From: Nonomuraea deserti
Lineage (GTDB): Bacteria; Actinomycetota; Actinomycetes; Streptosporangiales; Streptosporangiaceae
Direction: 5' to 3'
DNA length: 64,000 nucleotides
NCBI RefSeq assembly: GCF_004348685.1
Contig: NZ_SMKO01000013.1
Coordinates: 40,138-104,137 of the forward strand
Position 1 is the first letter of the stretch, and each line of letters starts with the position of its first letter. Below, piece after piece: positions 1-7,809 of this stretch. The notes under the pieces were generated by a model. It was given only the letters and a program-made list of their open reading frames with translations. It was not told the origin of the DNA and did not search any database. Made by a program: the position numbers and the translations under genes.

Positions 1-385
1 GGATGATCGCGGACAGTTGCCGCTCGTCGAAGTGGTCGGCGACCTCGTCCCAGAGGTCGTCGGGCACGGCGTCCGCGGACCGGTCGGCGATCCGGGTGAC
101 GCACTCCGTGAGGGCCAGTGCGGCGCGTTCGACGTCGCTGTAGAACGGCGCCTCGCGCCAGGCGGCCACGTTGCCCACGCGCTCGTCGGACTCGCCGGAC
201 TTCTTGAGGTTCTGGATGTGGGCGTGGACGCAGGCGCCGCAGCCGTTGATCTGGCTGGCACGCAGGGCGACGATCTCCAGCAGTTCGCTGGGCGCGCCGC
301 CCTGGTTGATGCCCTTGTAGATCGACTGGATCCCCTTCATGGTCTCGGGGAGGACGAACGCCGGGTTCTTCATGCGGGCTTCCAT
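1..385 (-). CDS. Carboxymuconolactone decarboxylase family protein (AhpD fold), partial
   Basis: Only the first 128 codons are inside the window; the gene continues past base 1. The start is the ATG at 385, preceded by GAGGAG about 8 nt upstream. The N-terminus has the AhpD-type active site: a CxxC motif (Cys49, Cys52) followed by His56 (sequence INGCGACVHAHI), then a helical stretch ending DERQLSAII. In this family the CxxC/His unit gives thiol-dependent peroxidase activity in AhpD and decarboxylase activity in CMD; this protein is of the short AhpD-like type, so a role in redox or peroxide handling is more likely than aromatic catabolism. It is transcribed divergently from the SARP regulator across about 100 bp, so that regulator may control it; this is inference. 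Confidence 0.85.
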   Translation of the reverse strand, partial: MEARMKNPAFVLPETMKGIQSIYKGINQGGAPSELLEIVALRASQINGCGACVHAHIQNLKKSGESDERVGNVAAWREAPFYSDVERAALALTECVTRIADRSADAVPDDLWDEVADHFDERQLSAII

Positions 386-488
386 GATCGAAATCTCCTC
401 TCACCTGTGCACTCATCATGGGAAGCCGGGTTGATACATTCGCGATGCGTCCGCTATGGATGGATATGCGGCGCTGGGGGAGGTGAGG

Positions 489-3353
489 GTGGGCGTACGG
501 TTCGGTGTTCTCGGTCCCGTTCAGGTCATGGCCGACGGCCGGGAGCTGACCGGCCTGGCGCCGCGTCACCGTGCGGTGCTGGCGTACCTGCTGCTGCACG
601 CCCGCACTGTGCTCAGCGCCGACCAGCTGAGCGACGCGGTGTGGGGCGTGACGCCGCCGGACACCGCCCGCGCGCAGATCCAGGCCGCCGTCACCGCCAT
701 CCGCAGGGTGCTCCGCGAAGCGGGCGAGGCGCGGCTGCTCATGACCCGCTCGGGCGGATACCAGATCGAACCGGAACAGCTCGACCTGGAGGAGTTCATC
801 GGCCGGATGGCGGCTGTCCAGAAGGAGGCCGATCCGGACACCGCCGCCCGCCAGGTGCGCGATGCGCTCGCGCTGTGGCGGGGCCAGCCGCTGGCGGACG
901 TGCACGCCGACTACGTCGAGAGCGTGCGCAGCCGGCTGGAGCAGCGGCGGCTGGCCGCGATCGAGCGCCTGGCCGACCTGGAGCTGTCCCTGGGCCGGCA
1001 CGAGGACCTGATCGACGAGCTGTCCGCGCACGTGGCCGCGCACCCTCTGCGTGAGCGGCTGTCGGGCCAGCTGATGCTCGCACTGCACCGCGCGGGACGG
1101 CAGGCCGACGCGCTGTCGGTGGCCAGGGCGTTCCGCGGGTCGCTGGTGGAACAGCAGGGGCTGGATCCCGGCCGGGCGTTCGTGGCGATCGAGCAGGCCG
1201 TGCTGCGGGGCGATGCGGGCCCGCAGGCCCAGCCGCGGGACAAGCCCGCTGTACGGGAGCCCGGCCGGCGGGCGAATTTCCTGCCGTACGACATCCCCGA
1301 CTTCGCCGGCCGGGCCGTCGAGCTGGAGCGGATCGCCGGACTCCGGCCAGGGGCGACGATCTTGGCCATCGACGGGATGGCGGGCATCGGGAAGACCGCG
1401 CTGGCGATTCACGCCGCGCATCGGCTGGCCGGCCGGTACCCCGACGGGCAGCTGTTCGTCGACCTGCAGGCGCACACGGCGGGGCACGAGCCGATCGAGG
1501 CGGGCGCCGCGCTGGAGACGCTGTCGCGCCAGCTCGGGGTGCCGGCCGAACGTGTTCCCTCCTCGACCGCCGCGCGGGCCGCGCTGTGGCGGGCCGAGCT
1601 CGCCCAGCGCAGGGTCGTGATCGTCCTGGACAACGCCGCCGACACGGACCACGTCAGGCCCCTGCTGCCGGGCGCCTCCGACAGCCTCGTCCTGGTCACC
1701 AGCCGCCGCCGGCTGGTCGATCTCGACGGTGCCCGCACGCTGTCCATGGACGTGCTGCCGGCCAGGGACGGCCTGCGGCTGTTCACCTCGATCGTGGGGG
1801 AACGGGCGACGGCCGAACCGAGCGCGGTCCTCGACGTGCTGCAGCTGTGCGGGTTCCTGCCGCTGGCCGTGCGGATCGCCGCCGCGCGGCTGCATCATCG
1901 CCCGCGCTGGACCGTCGGCTACCTGGCCGGCCGGCTGCGGGACGAGCGCCGCCGGCTGGCGGAGCTGTCCACCCCGGACCGGGGTGTCGCGGCCGCGTTC
2001 ACCCTGTCGTACCGGCATCTGGATGCCGAGCGGCAACGGATGTTCCGGCTGCTGGGCCTGCATCCCGGGCGCGACGTCGATGTCCACGCCGCCGCCGCGC
2101 TGGCCGGAGTGGCCTGCGACCATGCGGAGACGTTGCTGGAGGACCTGCTGGACGCCCATGTCCTGGCGCAGCACGAGCCCGGGCGGTACACGTTCCACGA
2201 CCTGCTCCGCGAGCACGCGCGCGCCACCGCGTCCGCCGAGGAGACCGGTGAGGCCCGGCACGACGCCCTGACCCGCCTGCTCGACCATTACCTGCGCACG
2301 GCGGCCGCGGCGATCGCCGTTCTCTACCCGTTCGGCGGGCTGCGCAGGCCGTCACTCGCCGAGCCGGCGACCGTGTCGTTCCAGGACGACGCCGAGGCGG
2401 GCGCGTGGCTGGATGCCGAGCGCGCCAACCTCGTCGCCGCCGGCAGCCGGGCGGCCGACGGCGACTGGCCGGTGCACGCGGGCCGGCTGGCCACCATCGT
2501 GCATCCCTACCTCGACGGTCACGCCCACCACGCCGACGCGATCATCATGCACACGAAGGCGCTGGAGGCCGCCCGCCGTCGGGGCGACCCGGCAGGCGAG
2601 GCGCTGGCCCTGCTCGATCTGGCCTGGGTGCGCTGGCGGCAGGGCCGTTACGAGGACTCGTACGAGGTCTGCGGGCCGGCCCTGGACCTGTGCCGCGCGG
2701 TCGGCGACCGGCTGGGCGAGTCGCGGGCGCACAACACGCTCGGCAACGTGTGCCTGCGACGGCACGAGTACGAGCGGGCGGACCGTCATCTGGAGCAGGC
2801 CCTCGCTCTGAGCCGTGAGATCGGCAATCCCGTCGGGGAGGCCTACACGCTGAGCAGCCTCGGCGTCAGCCACCAGCGGCAGGGACGCCACCGCGCGGCG
2901 CTCGATCACCATCGCCGGGCCCTCGCGCTGCACCGCCGGCTGGGGAACCGGCGTGGTGAGGCCGGCGTGCTCGACCTTCTCGGCCAGGTCCACCGGGCGC
3001 AGGGGCAGTACGAGCGGGCCCGTGACCAGCACCGGCAAGCGCTGGAGCTCTATCGCGAGCTGGGCGGCCGGAGTGACGAGGCAGCGCCGCTCAACGGGCT
3101 GGGGGAGGCCGGCCGGTGCCTCGGCGATCACGACCAGGCCGTCGCGCGTCACTGTGACGCCCTCGCCATCGCGCGCGAGCTGGGCAACCGGGCCGAGGAG
3201 GCGCGCGCCCACGAGGGACTGGCGCGCGTCCATCACGATCGTGGCCGCGTCGACGCGGCGCGGGACCACGCGGAACGGGCCCTGCGCGTCTACGCCGACC
3301 TGGGCGTGCCCGAGGCCGCGGCGGTCGAGGCGTTCCTGGCGGAGCTCGGCTGA
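489..3353 (+). CDS. AfsR/SARP-family transcriptional regulator (SARP-BTAD-NB-ARC-TPR)
   Basis: Large signal-responsive transcription factor. Order of domains: OmpR-type winged helix (about residues 4-90, starting RFGVLGPVQV), bacterial transcriptional activator domain (about 95-240), NB-ARC ATPase with P-loop DGMAGIGKTA near residue 296 and a VIVLDNAAD Walker B, then C-terminal TPR units (about 690-950) with repeated HRRALALHRRLGN-type helices. I prefer the GTG at 489, which has GGAGG 5 nt upstream and places the conserved RFGVLGP at residue 4; an upstream ATG at 456 adds 11 residues but overlaps a TTGATA-N18-TATGGA promoter-like sequence. The family typically switches on secondary metabolism; possible targets here are the divergent AhpD-like gene or the downstream permease. 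Confidence 0.9.
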   Translation: MGVRFGVLGPVQVMADGRELTGLAPRHRAVLAYLLLHARTVLSADQLSDAVWGVTPPDTARAQIQAAVTAIRRVLREAGEARLLMTRSGGYQIEPEQLDLEEFIGRMAAVQKEADPDTAARQVRDALALWRGQPLADVHADYVESVRSRLEQRRLAAIERLADLELSLGRHEDLIDELSAHVAAHPLRERLSGQLMLALHRAGRQADALSVARAFRGSLVEQQGLDPGRAFVAIEQAVLRGDAGPQAQPRDKPAVREPGRRANFLPYDIPDFAGRAVELERIAGLRPGATILAIDGMAGIGKTALAIHAAHRLAGRYPDGQLFVDLQAHTAGHEPIEAGAALETLSRQLGVPAERVPSSTAARAALWRAELAQRRVVIVLDNAADTDHVRPLLPGASDSLVLVTSRRRLVDLDGARTLSMDVLPARDGLRLFTSIVGERATAEPSAVLDVLQLCGFLPLAVRIAAARLHHRPRWTVGYLAGRLRDERRRLAELSTPDRGVAAAFTLSYRHLDAERQRMFRLLGLHPGRDVDVHAAAALAGVACDHAETLLEDLLDAHVLAQHEPGRYTFHDLLREHARATASAEETGEARHDALTRLLDHYLRTAAAAIAVLYPFGGLRRPSLAEPATVSFQDDAEAGAWLDAERANLVAAGSRAADGDWPVHAGRLATIVHPYLDGHAHHADAIIMHTKALEAARRRGDPAGEALALLDLAWVRWRQGRYEDSYEVCGPALDLCRAVGDRLGESRAHNTLGNVCLRRHEYERADRHLEQALALSREIGNPVGEAYTLSSLGVSHQRQGRHRAALDHHRRALALHRRLGNRRGEAGVLDLLGQVHRAQGQYERARDQHRQALELYRELGGRSDEAAPLNGLGEAGRCLGDHDQAVARHCDALAIARELGNRAEEARAHEGLARVHHDRGRVDAARDHAERALRVYADLGVPEAAAVEAFLAELG

Positions 3354-3381
3354 GCCGGTGATCGGCGCTCGCCGGGTCCCG

Positions 3382-3399
3382 TGTCTACCGGCGTAGACA
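3382..3399. promoter_or_regulatory. Inverted repeat TGTCTAC-CGGC-GTAGACA
   Basis: Perfect 7-bp arms around a CGGC loop, 29 nt after the SARP regulator stop. It has no T-tract, so it is either a weak hairpin terminator or an operator. It lies just upstream of the first CGGAC-N4-GTCCG palindrome. Confidence 0.5.
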
Positions 3400-3418
3400 G
3401 GCGAGTCCAGCCATACTG

Positions 3419-3432
3419 CGGACAATTGTCCG
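3419..3432. promoter_or_regulatory. Palindromic operator candidate, copy A (CGGACAATTGTCCG)
   Basis: Perfect 14-bp palindrome, 30 bp upstream of the predicted -35 of the MFS gene. Two related copies lie downstream (3517 and 3540). Spacing and symmetry suggest a dimeric TetR/MarR-type repressor; no such regulator gene is visible in the window. Confidence 0.6.
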
Positions 3433-3461
3433 AGGTCGCTCCTCCTGGTGGGAACAGACCC

Positions 3462-3490
3462 TTGACAGGCGACTCTGCGCACATCATTCT
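3462..3490 (+). promoter_or_regulatory. Candidate promoter for the MFS gene
   Basis: TTGACA at 3462-3467, a 17-nt spacer, then CATTCT at 3485-3490. The -35 is consensus and the -10 is a partial match. It lies between palindrome copies A and B, so copies B and C would sit in the 5' leader. Confidence 0.5.
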
Positions 3491-3516
3491 GAGGCCAGCC
3501 CATGGTGACCACTGTA

Positions 3517-3530
3517 CGGACGAGTGTCCG
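3517..3530. promoter_or_regulatory. Palindromic operator candidate, copy B (CGGACGAGTGTCCG)
   Basis: Both CGGAC/GTCCG arms are identical to those of copy A, with a different 4-bp centre. It lies 98 bp downstream of copy A, just after the predicted transcription start. Confidence 0.6.
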
Positions 3531-3539
3531 CCTGACGCG

Positions 3540-3553
3540 CGGACGCGTGCCCG
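3540..3553. promoter_or_regulatory. Palindromic operator candidate, copy C (CGGACGCGTGCCCG)
   Basis: Third copy, with one mismatch in the right arm, 23 bp after copy B and 38 bp before the MFS start codon. Confidence 0.5.
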
Positions 3554-3591
3554 ACGGTGGTCTCGTGCCCTCCAGCGCATAGGAGCGCCAG

Positions 3592-4836
3592 ATGAGCAGC
3601 ACCACAGAGCGCCCTCAGGGCGGCGCCTCCCAGCAGGTGACGAAGGCCTCCGTCGCGATCGGGTTCGCGGTCCTGTGCGCGTCGTACATGCTCAACGCGA
3701 TGGACCGGCAGATCTTCTACCCCCTCCTGCCCGAGATCCGGACCGAGCTCGGCTTCTCCCTGGAGCAGGGCGGGCTGCTGGCCACCGGCTTCACGCTGGG
3801 GCTCGCGCTCGCCGGGCCCCCTGCCGGCTACCTGGCCGACCGGCTCTCCCGCAGGACGATCATCGTCATCAGCGTGCTGGTCTACTCCATCGGCACGCTG
3901 GCCATCCCGCTCGCCGTCGGGTTCGTAGACATGAGCATCTACCGCCTCGTCTCGGGCGTCGGCGAGGGCGTCCAGGCCACCGCACTCTACGCGGTGATCG
4001 GCGCGTTCTTCTTCCACCGGCGCGCGCTGGCCGCGGGCGTCGTGGGCGTGGCGTTCGGACTGGGCGTCTTCCTCGGCCCGCTCGTCGGCACGGGGCTCGC
4101 CGAGAGCTCCGGCACCTGGCGCACGCCGTTCTTCCTGTTCGCCGCCGCGGGTCTCGCCATGAGCCTGCTCATCGCGTTCACCGTGTCACGCAAGATGACC
4201 GAGGCGGTCACCGGAGCGGCCTCACAGGCCGACGCCGCGGCGTACGAGCACGTGCCGGCCTCCCCCTACAACCGCAACACCCTCGGCGTGGGCATCGCCT
4301 GCGCCGTGTCCGGCCTGGTCTTCTACGGCTATCTCGGGCTTTACCCGACCTTCCTCCGCGAAGCGCTCGGCTTCACCGCGGACCAGGCGGCCTTCGCGGT
4401 GTCCATGGGCGGTCTGGGCGCCATGATGGCCCTGCCGGCCGGCTGGCTGGGCGACCGGTTCAACCAGGCCCGCCTCCTGATGCTCGCCATGGTCGCCACG
4501 TCGGTCACCGCGTACCTCATGTACCAGGTCGCGACCGCGCCGCCGGCGCAGTACCTGCTCTCGTTCCTCATGGGCACCTTCGCCAGCGGCTTCCTGTTCA
4601 CCAACTGCTCCACCGCCATGCAGCGGGCCGTCCGCCCGCACCACGTCGGCCGGGGCGCGGGGCTGTTCATCCTCACCTACTACGTCGCCGCCGCCTTCTC
4701 CGGGCTGCTGTTCGCCCGTCTCGTCGGCGCGCTCGGCTGGGACGGCGCCGGCCTCTGGCAGCTCACCCTCCTGCCCGTGCTCGGCGTCGCGGGCCTCCTG
4801 CTGGTCGATCCCGCCAGGATGATCCTGCGGCGGTAG
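3592..4836 (+). CDS. MFS transporter, spinster-like
   Basis: A 414-residue permease with about 12 membrane segments. The N-terminus reads LNAMDRQIFYPLLPEI, a pattern seen in spinster-like and sugar-phosphate/anion-type MFS proteins. The MFS motif A loop GYLADRLSRRT is at about residues 79-89, and a second, weaker copy (GWLGDRFNQARLL) follows in the second half. The ATG at 3592 has AGGAG 6 nt upstream. The gene appears monocistronic: it has its own promoter candidate with three palindromes and a strong terminator. The substrate cannot be read from sequence. It would sit in the cytoplasmic membrane and may export the product controlled by the neighbouring SARP regulator, but that is only positional. 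Confidence 0.88.
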   Translation: MSSTTERPQGGASQQVTKASVAIGFAVLCASYMLNAMDRQIFYPLLPEIRTELGFSLEQGGLLATGFTLGLALAGPPAGYLADRLSRRTIIVISVLVYSIGTLAIPLAVGFVDMSIYRLVSGVGEGVQATALYAVIGAFFFHRRALAAGVVGVAFGLGVFLGPLVGTGLAESSGTWRTPFFLFAAAGLAMSLLIAFTVSRKMTEAVTGAASQADAAAYEHVPASPYNRNTLGVGIACAVSGLVFYGYLGLYPTFLREALGFTADQAAFAVSMGGLGAMMALPAGWLGDRFNQARLLMLAMVATSVTAYLMYQVATAPPAQYLLSFLMGTFASGFLFTNCSTAMQRAVRPHHVGRGAGLFILTYYVAAAFSGLLFARLVGALGWDGAGLWQLTLLPVLGVAGLLLVDPARMILRR

Positions 4837-4852
4837 GCCGGTCCGGCTCCAG

Positions 4853-4884
4853 AACGGCGGTGTCCCGGTGGACACCGCCGTTTT
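4853..4884 (+). terminator. Rho-independent terminator of the MFS gene
   Basis: AACGGCGGTGTCC, a CGGT loop, GGACACCGCCGTT, then TTTT overlapping the stem end: 13 paired bases with no mismatch, 17 nt after the MFS stop. Confidence 0.9.
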
Positions 4885-5118
4885 GCGTGATAAATCCGGC
4901 GCTAAACGTGGGATCAGCATCCGCCTGCTCAAATAATGGCCAAGGAAATGTTGCCGAGCGGCGCGGTGATTTCGCCCTTCACGTATTCGATTTTCGCCGG
5001 GCGGTGGAGCTACGATCAAGGCGCTCGCTGCGGGATTGTTCGCGTATTGCCTAGGAAAGCCCCTGCTCAACGCCTATGCCGCGGCTGGTTGCCGAAAAGG
5101 TGACTATGGGCTTCATGG
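4885..5118. other. AT-richer leader region upstream of the exopolysaccharide locus
   Basis: This gap has clearly lower GC than the surrounding coding DNA and holds no credible gene. TACGAT at 5011-5016 is a reasonable -10 element, but no convincing -35 sits at 16-18 nt. It most likely carries the promoter and a long leader for the polysaccharide genes. Confidence 0.45.
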
Positions 5119-6528
5119 GTGGACCGGATTGGCCGATTGAAGGTCAGTCCGGTCGAACGAGCTACGTCCGGAGAAGCAGTGGCTGTTAGCGTTGGGGGCG
5201 ACCGCCGGGCCGCGCGGCCGGCGGGGCGTCGGAGCTCACGACTATGGCGAGCAGCTCAGCCACTCGTCCTGGCCGGCGTCGACCTTTTGTGCATGGCCTT
5301 CACCGCCGCCCAGGTGGGCCGGGGCATCCCGCCCGTCGTCGTCGCGGGCGTCCTGGTCGTCGTGCTCAACGGCCTCGGCCGGGTGTACGCGCCGCGGGTC
5401 CTGCCCTCCAGCCTCGACCGTGGCGGCTGGATCGCGGGATCCGGCTTCGTGGCCGCCTGCGTGGCCTTCAAGGAGTCGGCGTCGTTCGTCACGATCGCGC
5501 TGTGCGCGCTGCTCTACACCTTCCTCGCCGTGTGCGGCAGGAGCATGCTCGCCTTCGCGGTCCGCAGAGCGCACCAGTACGCACGGTCGGCGCCCACGCT
5601 GGTGATCGGCGCGGGACCGCACGGTCACCGGCTGGCGGAGAGCCTGCTCGCCCACCCGGAGTACGGCCTGCTCCCCCTGGGCTTCCTGGACGAGGCGGCC
5701 GGAGACGACCCCGGCCTGCCCGTGCTCGGCCGCCCCAGCGAGGTCGCGCACATCATCCAGGCCTACGAGGTGCGCGCGGTGATCCTCGCGGGTCAGGGGC
5801 AGCAGCCGATCGCGCGGACGGCGCGGGCGTTGGGCTGCGACGTGTACCTCGCGCTCGACCTGAGCGAGCTGATCGTCGACTTCGTCACGCTGCGCGAGCA
5901 CGTACGCGGTTTCCCGCTGCTCCGCATGCGTCCCGCCGCGCAGCACAGCGCGCTCTGGCCGCTGAAGCGGGCACTCGACATCACGATCGCGCTGACCGGC
6001 CTCATCCTGACCGCGCCCGCCCTGGCGCTCTGCGCGCTGATCATCCGCGCGGAGGTCGGCCAGAGCCCGCTGTTCCGGCAGCGGCGGGTGGGCTACCAGG
6101 GGGAGCCGATCGAGGTGATCAAGCTCAGGACCATGAAACCCGCCGACGCGCACGAGTCGGCGACCCTGTGGAGCATCGCCCACGACAGCCGGGTCGGCCG
6201 GGTGGGCAGGCTGCTGCGCAGGACGTCGGTCGACGAGCTCCCGCAGTTGTGGAACGTTCTCAAGGGAGACATGAGCATCGTCGGCCCCCGGCCGGAACGC
6301 CCGCACTTCGTCGACGAGTTCTCCCGGACCGTTCCCGGCTACGGCCTGCGCCACCGGATGCCGGTCGGGATCACCGGGTGGGCCCAGATCCACGGCCTGC
6401 GCGGCGACACCTCGATCGAGGACCGCGCCCGTTTCGACAACCACTACATCGACGGGTGGTCCATCGGCGCCGACATCAAGATCATGATGCGGACCCTGTG
6501 GTCCCTGCTCCGGCTGGGCGGGAGCTGA
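5119..6528 (+). CDS. Polyprenyl glycosylphosphotransferase (priming sugar transferase)
   Basis: Initiating enzyme of exopolysaccharide synthesis: moves a sugar-1-phosphate from a nucleotide sugar to undecaprenyl phosphate. N-terminal membrane segments (about 35-135) are followed by a Rossmann-like CoA-binding-type domain (VIGAGPHGHRL near 161) and a C-terminal bacterial sugar transferase domain from KRALDITIALTG (about 281) to the end. Hallmarks present: FRQRRVGYQG, KLRTMKP, RRTSVDELPQLWNVL, DMSIVGPRPE and GITGWAQIHG. The start is uncertain: GTG at 5119 gives 469 residues, while GTG at 5179 has a closer GGAG. It is the first gene of a nearly gapless run ending at about 14 kb; only 3 nt separate it from the polymerase gene. 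Confidence 0.93.
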   Translation: MDRIGRLKVSPVERATSGEAVAVSVGGDRRAARPAGRRSSRLWRAAQPLVLAGVDLLCMAFTAAQVGRGIPPVVVAGVLVVVLNGLGRVYAPRVLPSSLDRGGWIAGSGFVAACVAFKESASFVTIALCALLYTFLAVCGRSMLAFAVRRAHQYARSAPTLVIGAGPHGHRLAESLLAHPEYGLLPLGFLDEAAGDDPGLPVLGRPSEVAHIIQAYEVRAVILAGQGQQPIARTARALGCDVYLALDLSELIVDFVTLREHVRGFPLLRMRPAAQHSALWPLKRALDITIALTGLILTAPALALCALIIRAEVGQSPLFRQRRVGYQGEPIEVIKLRTMKPADAHESATLWSIAHDSRVGRVGRLLRRTSVDELPQLWNVLKGDMSIVGPRPERPHFVDEFSRTVPGYGLRHRMPVGITGWAQIHGLRGDTSIEDRARFDNHYIDGWSIGADIKIMMRTLWSLLRLGGS

Positions 6529-6531
6529 CCC

Positions 6532-7809
6532 TTGAAAGCCCTTCACCGACCCAGCCTCGTGGCGGCCGCGACCGTGCTCCTGACCTGCCTGCCGGCGGGG
6601 CTCGACGGCCCCTTCGCCGAGGTGCGGGTGACGGCCGCCGACGTCGCCTCCGTCGCGCTGGCCGCCGTCGCGCTCGCCCTCCTGGTCGCGGGCCCGCGCG
6701 CGGCCGAACTGCCCGCCCGCGCGCTGGTGCTCGCACCCGTCGCGGGCGCGGCCGCCATCGCCGTGCTGGCCTCGCCCGACATGCTGGCGAGCGTGCCGGG
6801 CTACCTCAGGTACGTCCAGGTGTTCGTGATCGTCCCGCTGGCCGTCATGGTGACGGTGCGCGACCGCGCCGACGGCCTGATCGTGGGCGGGGCCGTCGTC
6901 GGCGCCGCGCTCGTGCAGGGCGTGGTCGGGTGCGTTCAGACGCTCACCGGCACCGGGGCGTCGTACGCCGGAGAGCGGGTGCGGGCCGTCGGCACGTTCG
7001 GCGCCCTCGACGTCATGGGCATGGCGAGCGTGGTCAGCTTCGGCGCGATCATCCTGCTGGGCGTGGGCCTCGCCGTACGCGGCCGGTGGCGCGCCGCCGC
7101 GCTCGCGGGCGCCGCCCTGCTCTGCGTCCCCCTCGCCCTGTCGCTCAGCCGGGGCGCCTGGCTCGCCCTGCTGTGCGCGGCACTGGTCATGCTCTTCATG
7201 CGCAGCCGGGTGCTCGCCGCCCGGGTGCTGCTCGCCGGCGCCGCCGCCGGGATCGTGCTCGTCGCCGGCCTCGGCACGGGATCGGACGTGCTGGGACGGC
7301 GGGTCGCCTCGATCGCCTCCGCCGTGACCCAGCCCGACCAGTCGCTGAGCGACCGGTACACCCTGTGGCGCACCGCCGCCGGCATGTGGCTCGACCACCC
7401 GCTGACCGGGGTCGGCCCGCGCCGGTTCGCGGAACTGCGCGACACGTACGCGCCCATCGAGCTGTCGTCCGGCAGCGACACCGACGACCCGGTGCACGGC
7501 TTCCAGCGCCGGCCGCTGCTCTCCCCGCACAACATGTACCTGCTGACCCTCAGCGAACAGGGCCTGCTCGGGCTGGCCGCCCTGGGCGTCTGCCTGGGGG
7601 CCATGGCGTGGTGGGCGGTCCGAGGGGGCGCGGTGATCGCGGCCGGGCTGCTGACCTGGCAGCTGGCCGACTTCGTCTACGGCGACATCGGCGGCCCTCC
7701 GACGCTGGTCATGTCGGTCGTCCTGGGACTGGTCCTGTCGCGCGTCACCAGGGGCGCGGCGCTGCCGCCGCTGAGCGGCGCCCCGGGCGGGCACGGCGGG
7801 GACCGATGA
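6532..7809 (+). CDS. O-antigen ligase/polymerase-like membrane protein (Wzy type)
   Basis: A 425-residue polytopic protein with about 10 membrane segments. The region around LSLSRGAWLALLCAALVML and the later extracytoplasmic motif DHPLTGVGPRRF, followed by HNMYLLTLSEQGLLGL, are the signature of the O-antigen ligase/polymerase family, which joins lipid-linked repeat units outside the membrane. The start is TTG at 6532 with GGGAG 7 nt upstream. Its last four bases (ATGA) are shared with the start of the flippase gene, indicating translational coupling. With the priming transferase before it and the flippase after it, a Wzx/Wzy-dependent polymer assembly role is the best call. Confidence 0.88.
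   Translation: MKALHRPSLVAAATVLLTCLPAGLDGPFAEVRVTAADVASVALAAVALALLVAGPRAAELPARALVLAPVAGAAAIAVLASPDMLASVPGYLRYVQVFVIVPLAVMVTVRDRADGLIVGGAVVGAALVQGVVGCVQTLTGTGASYAGERVRAVGTFGALDVMGMASVVSFGAIILLGVGLAVRGRWRAAALAGAALLCVPLALSLSRGAWLALLCAALVMLFMRSRVLAARVLLAGAAAGIVLVAGLGTGSDVLGRRVASIASAVTQPDQSLSDRYTLWRTAAGMWLDHPLTGVGPRRFAELRDTYAPIELSSGSDTDDPVHGFQRRPLLSPHNMYLLTLSEQGLLGLAALGVCLGAMAWWAVRGGAVIAAGLLTWQLADFVYGDIGGPPTLVMSVVLGLVLSRVTRGAALPPLSGAPGGHGGDR

Noticed and set aside
3382..3399. Inverted repeat as terminator of the SARP gene
   Set aside because: Only 7 pairs and no U-tract. I list it as a possible operator, not a confident terminator.
2352..3605. Long minus-strand open frame (417 codons) opposite the first SARP gene
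   Set aside because: Its composition is the antisense shadow of the TPR coding region, and it has no recognisable domain. The plus-strand gene is clearly the real one.
4885..5118. Riboswitch or c-di-GMP leader before the exopolysaccharide operon
   Set aside because: The gap has the right size, but I could not find a conserved riboswitch core or stable paired helices by eye.
5242..7794. 850-codon minus-strand frame across the sugar transferase and polymerase genes
   Set aside because: Composition is rich in His, Gln, Asp and Arg, as expected from the complement of high-GC membrane-protein genes; it has no motifs and crosses two real genes.
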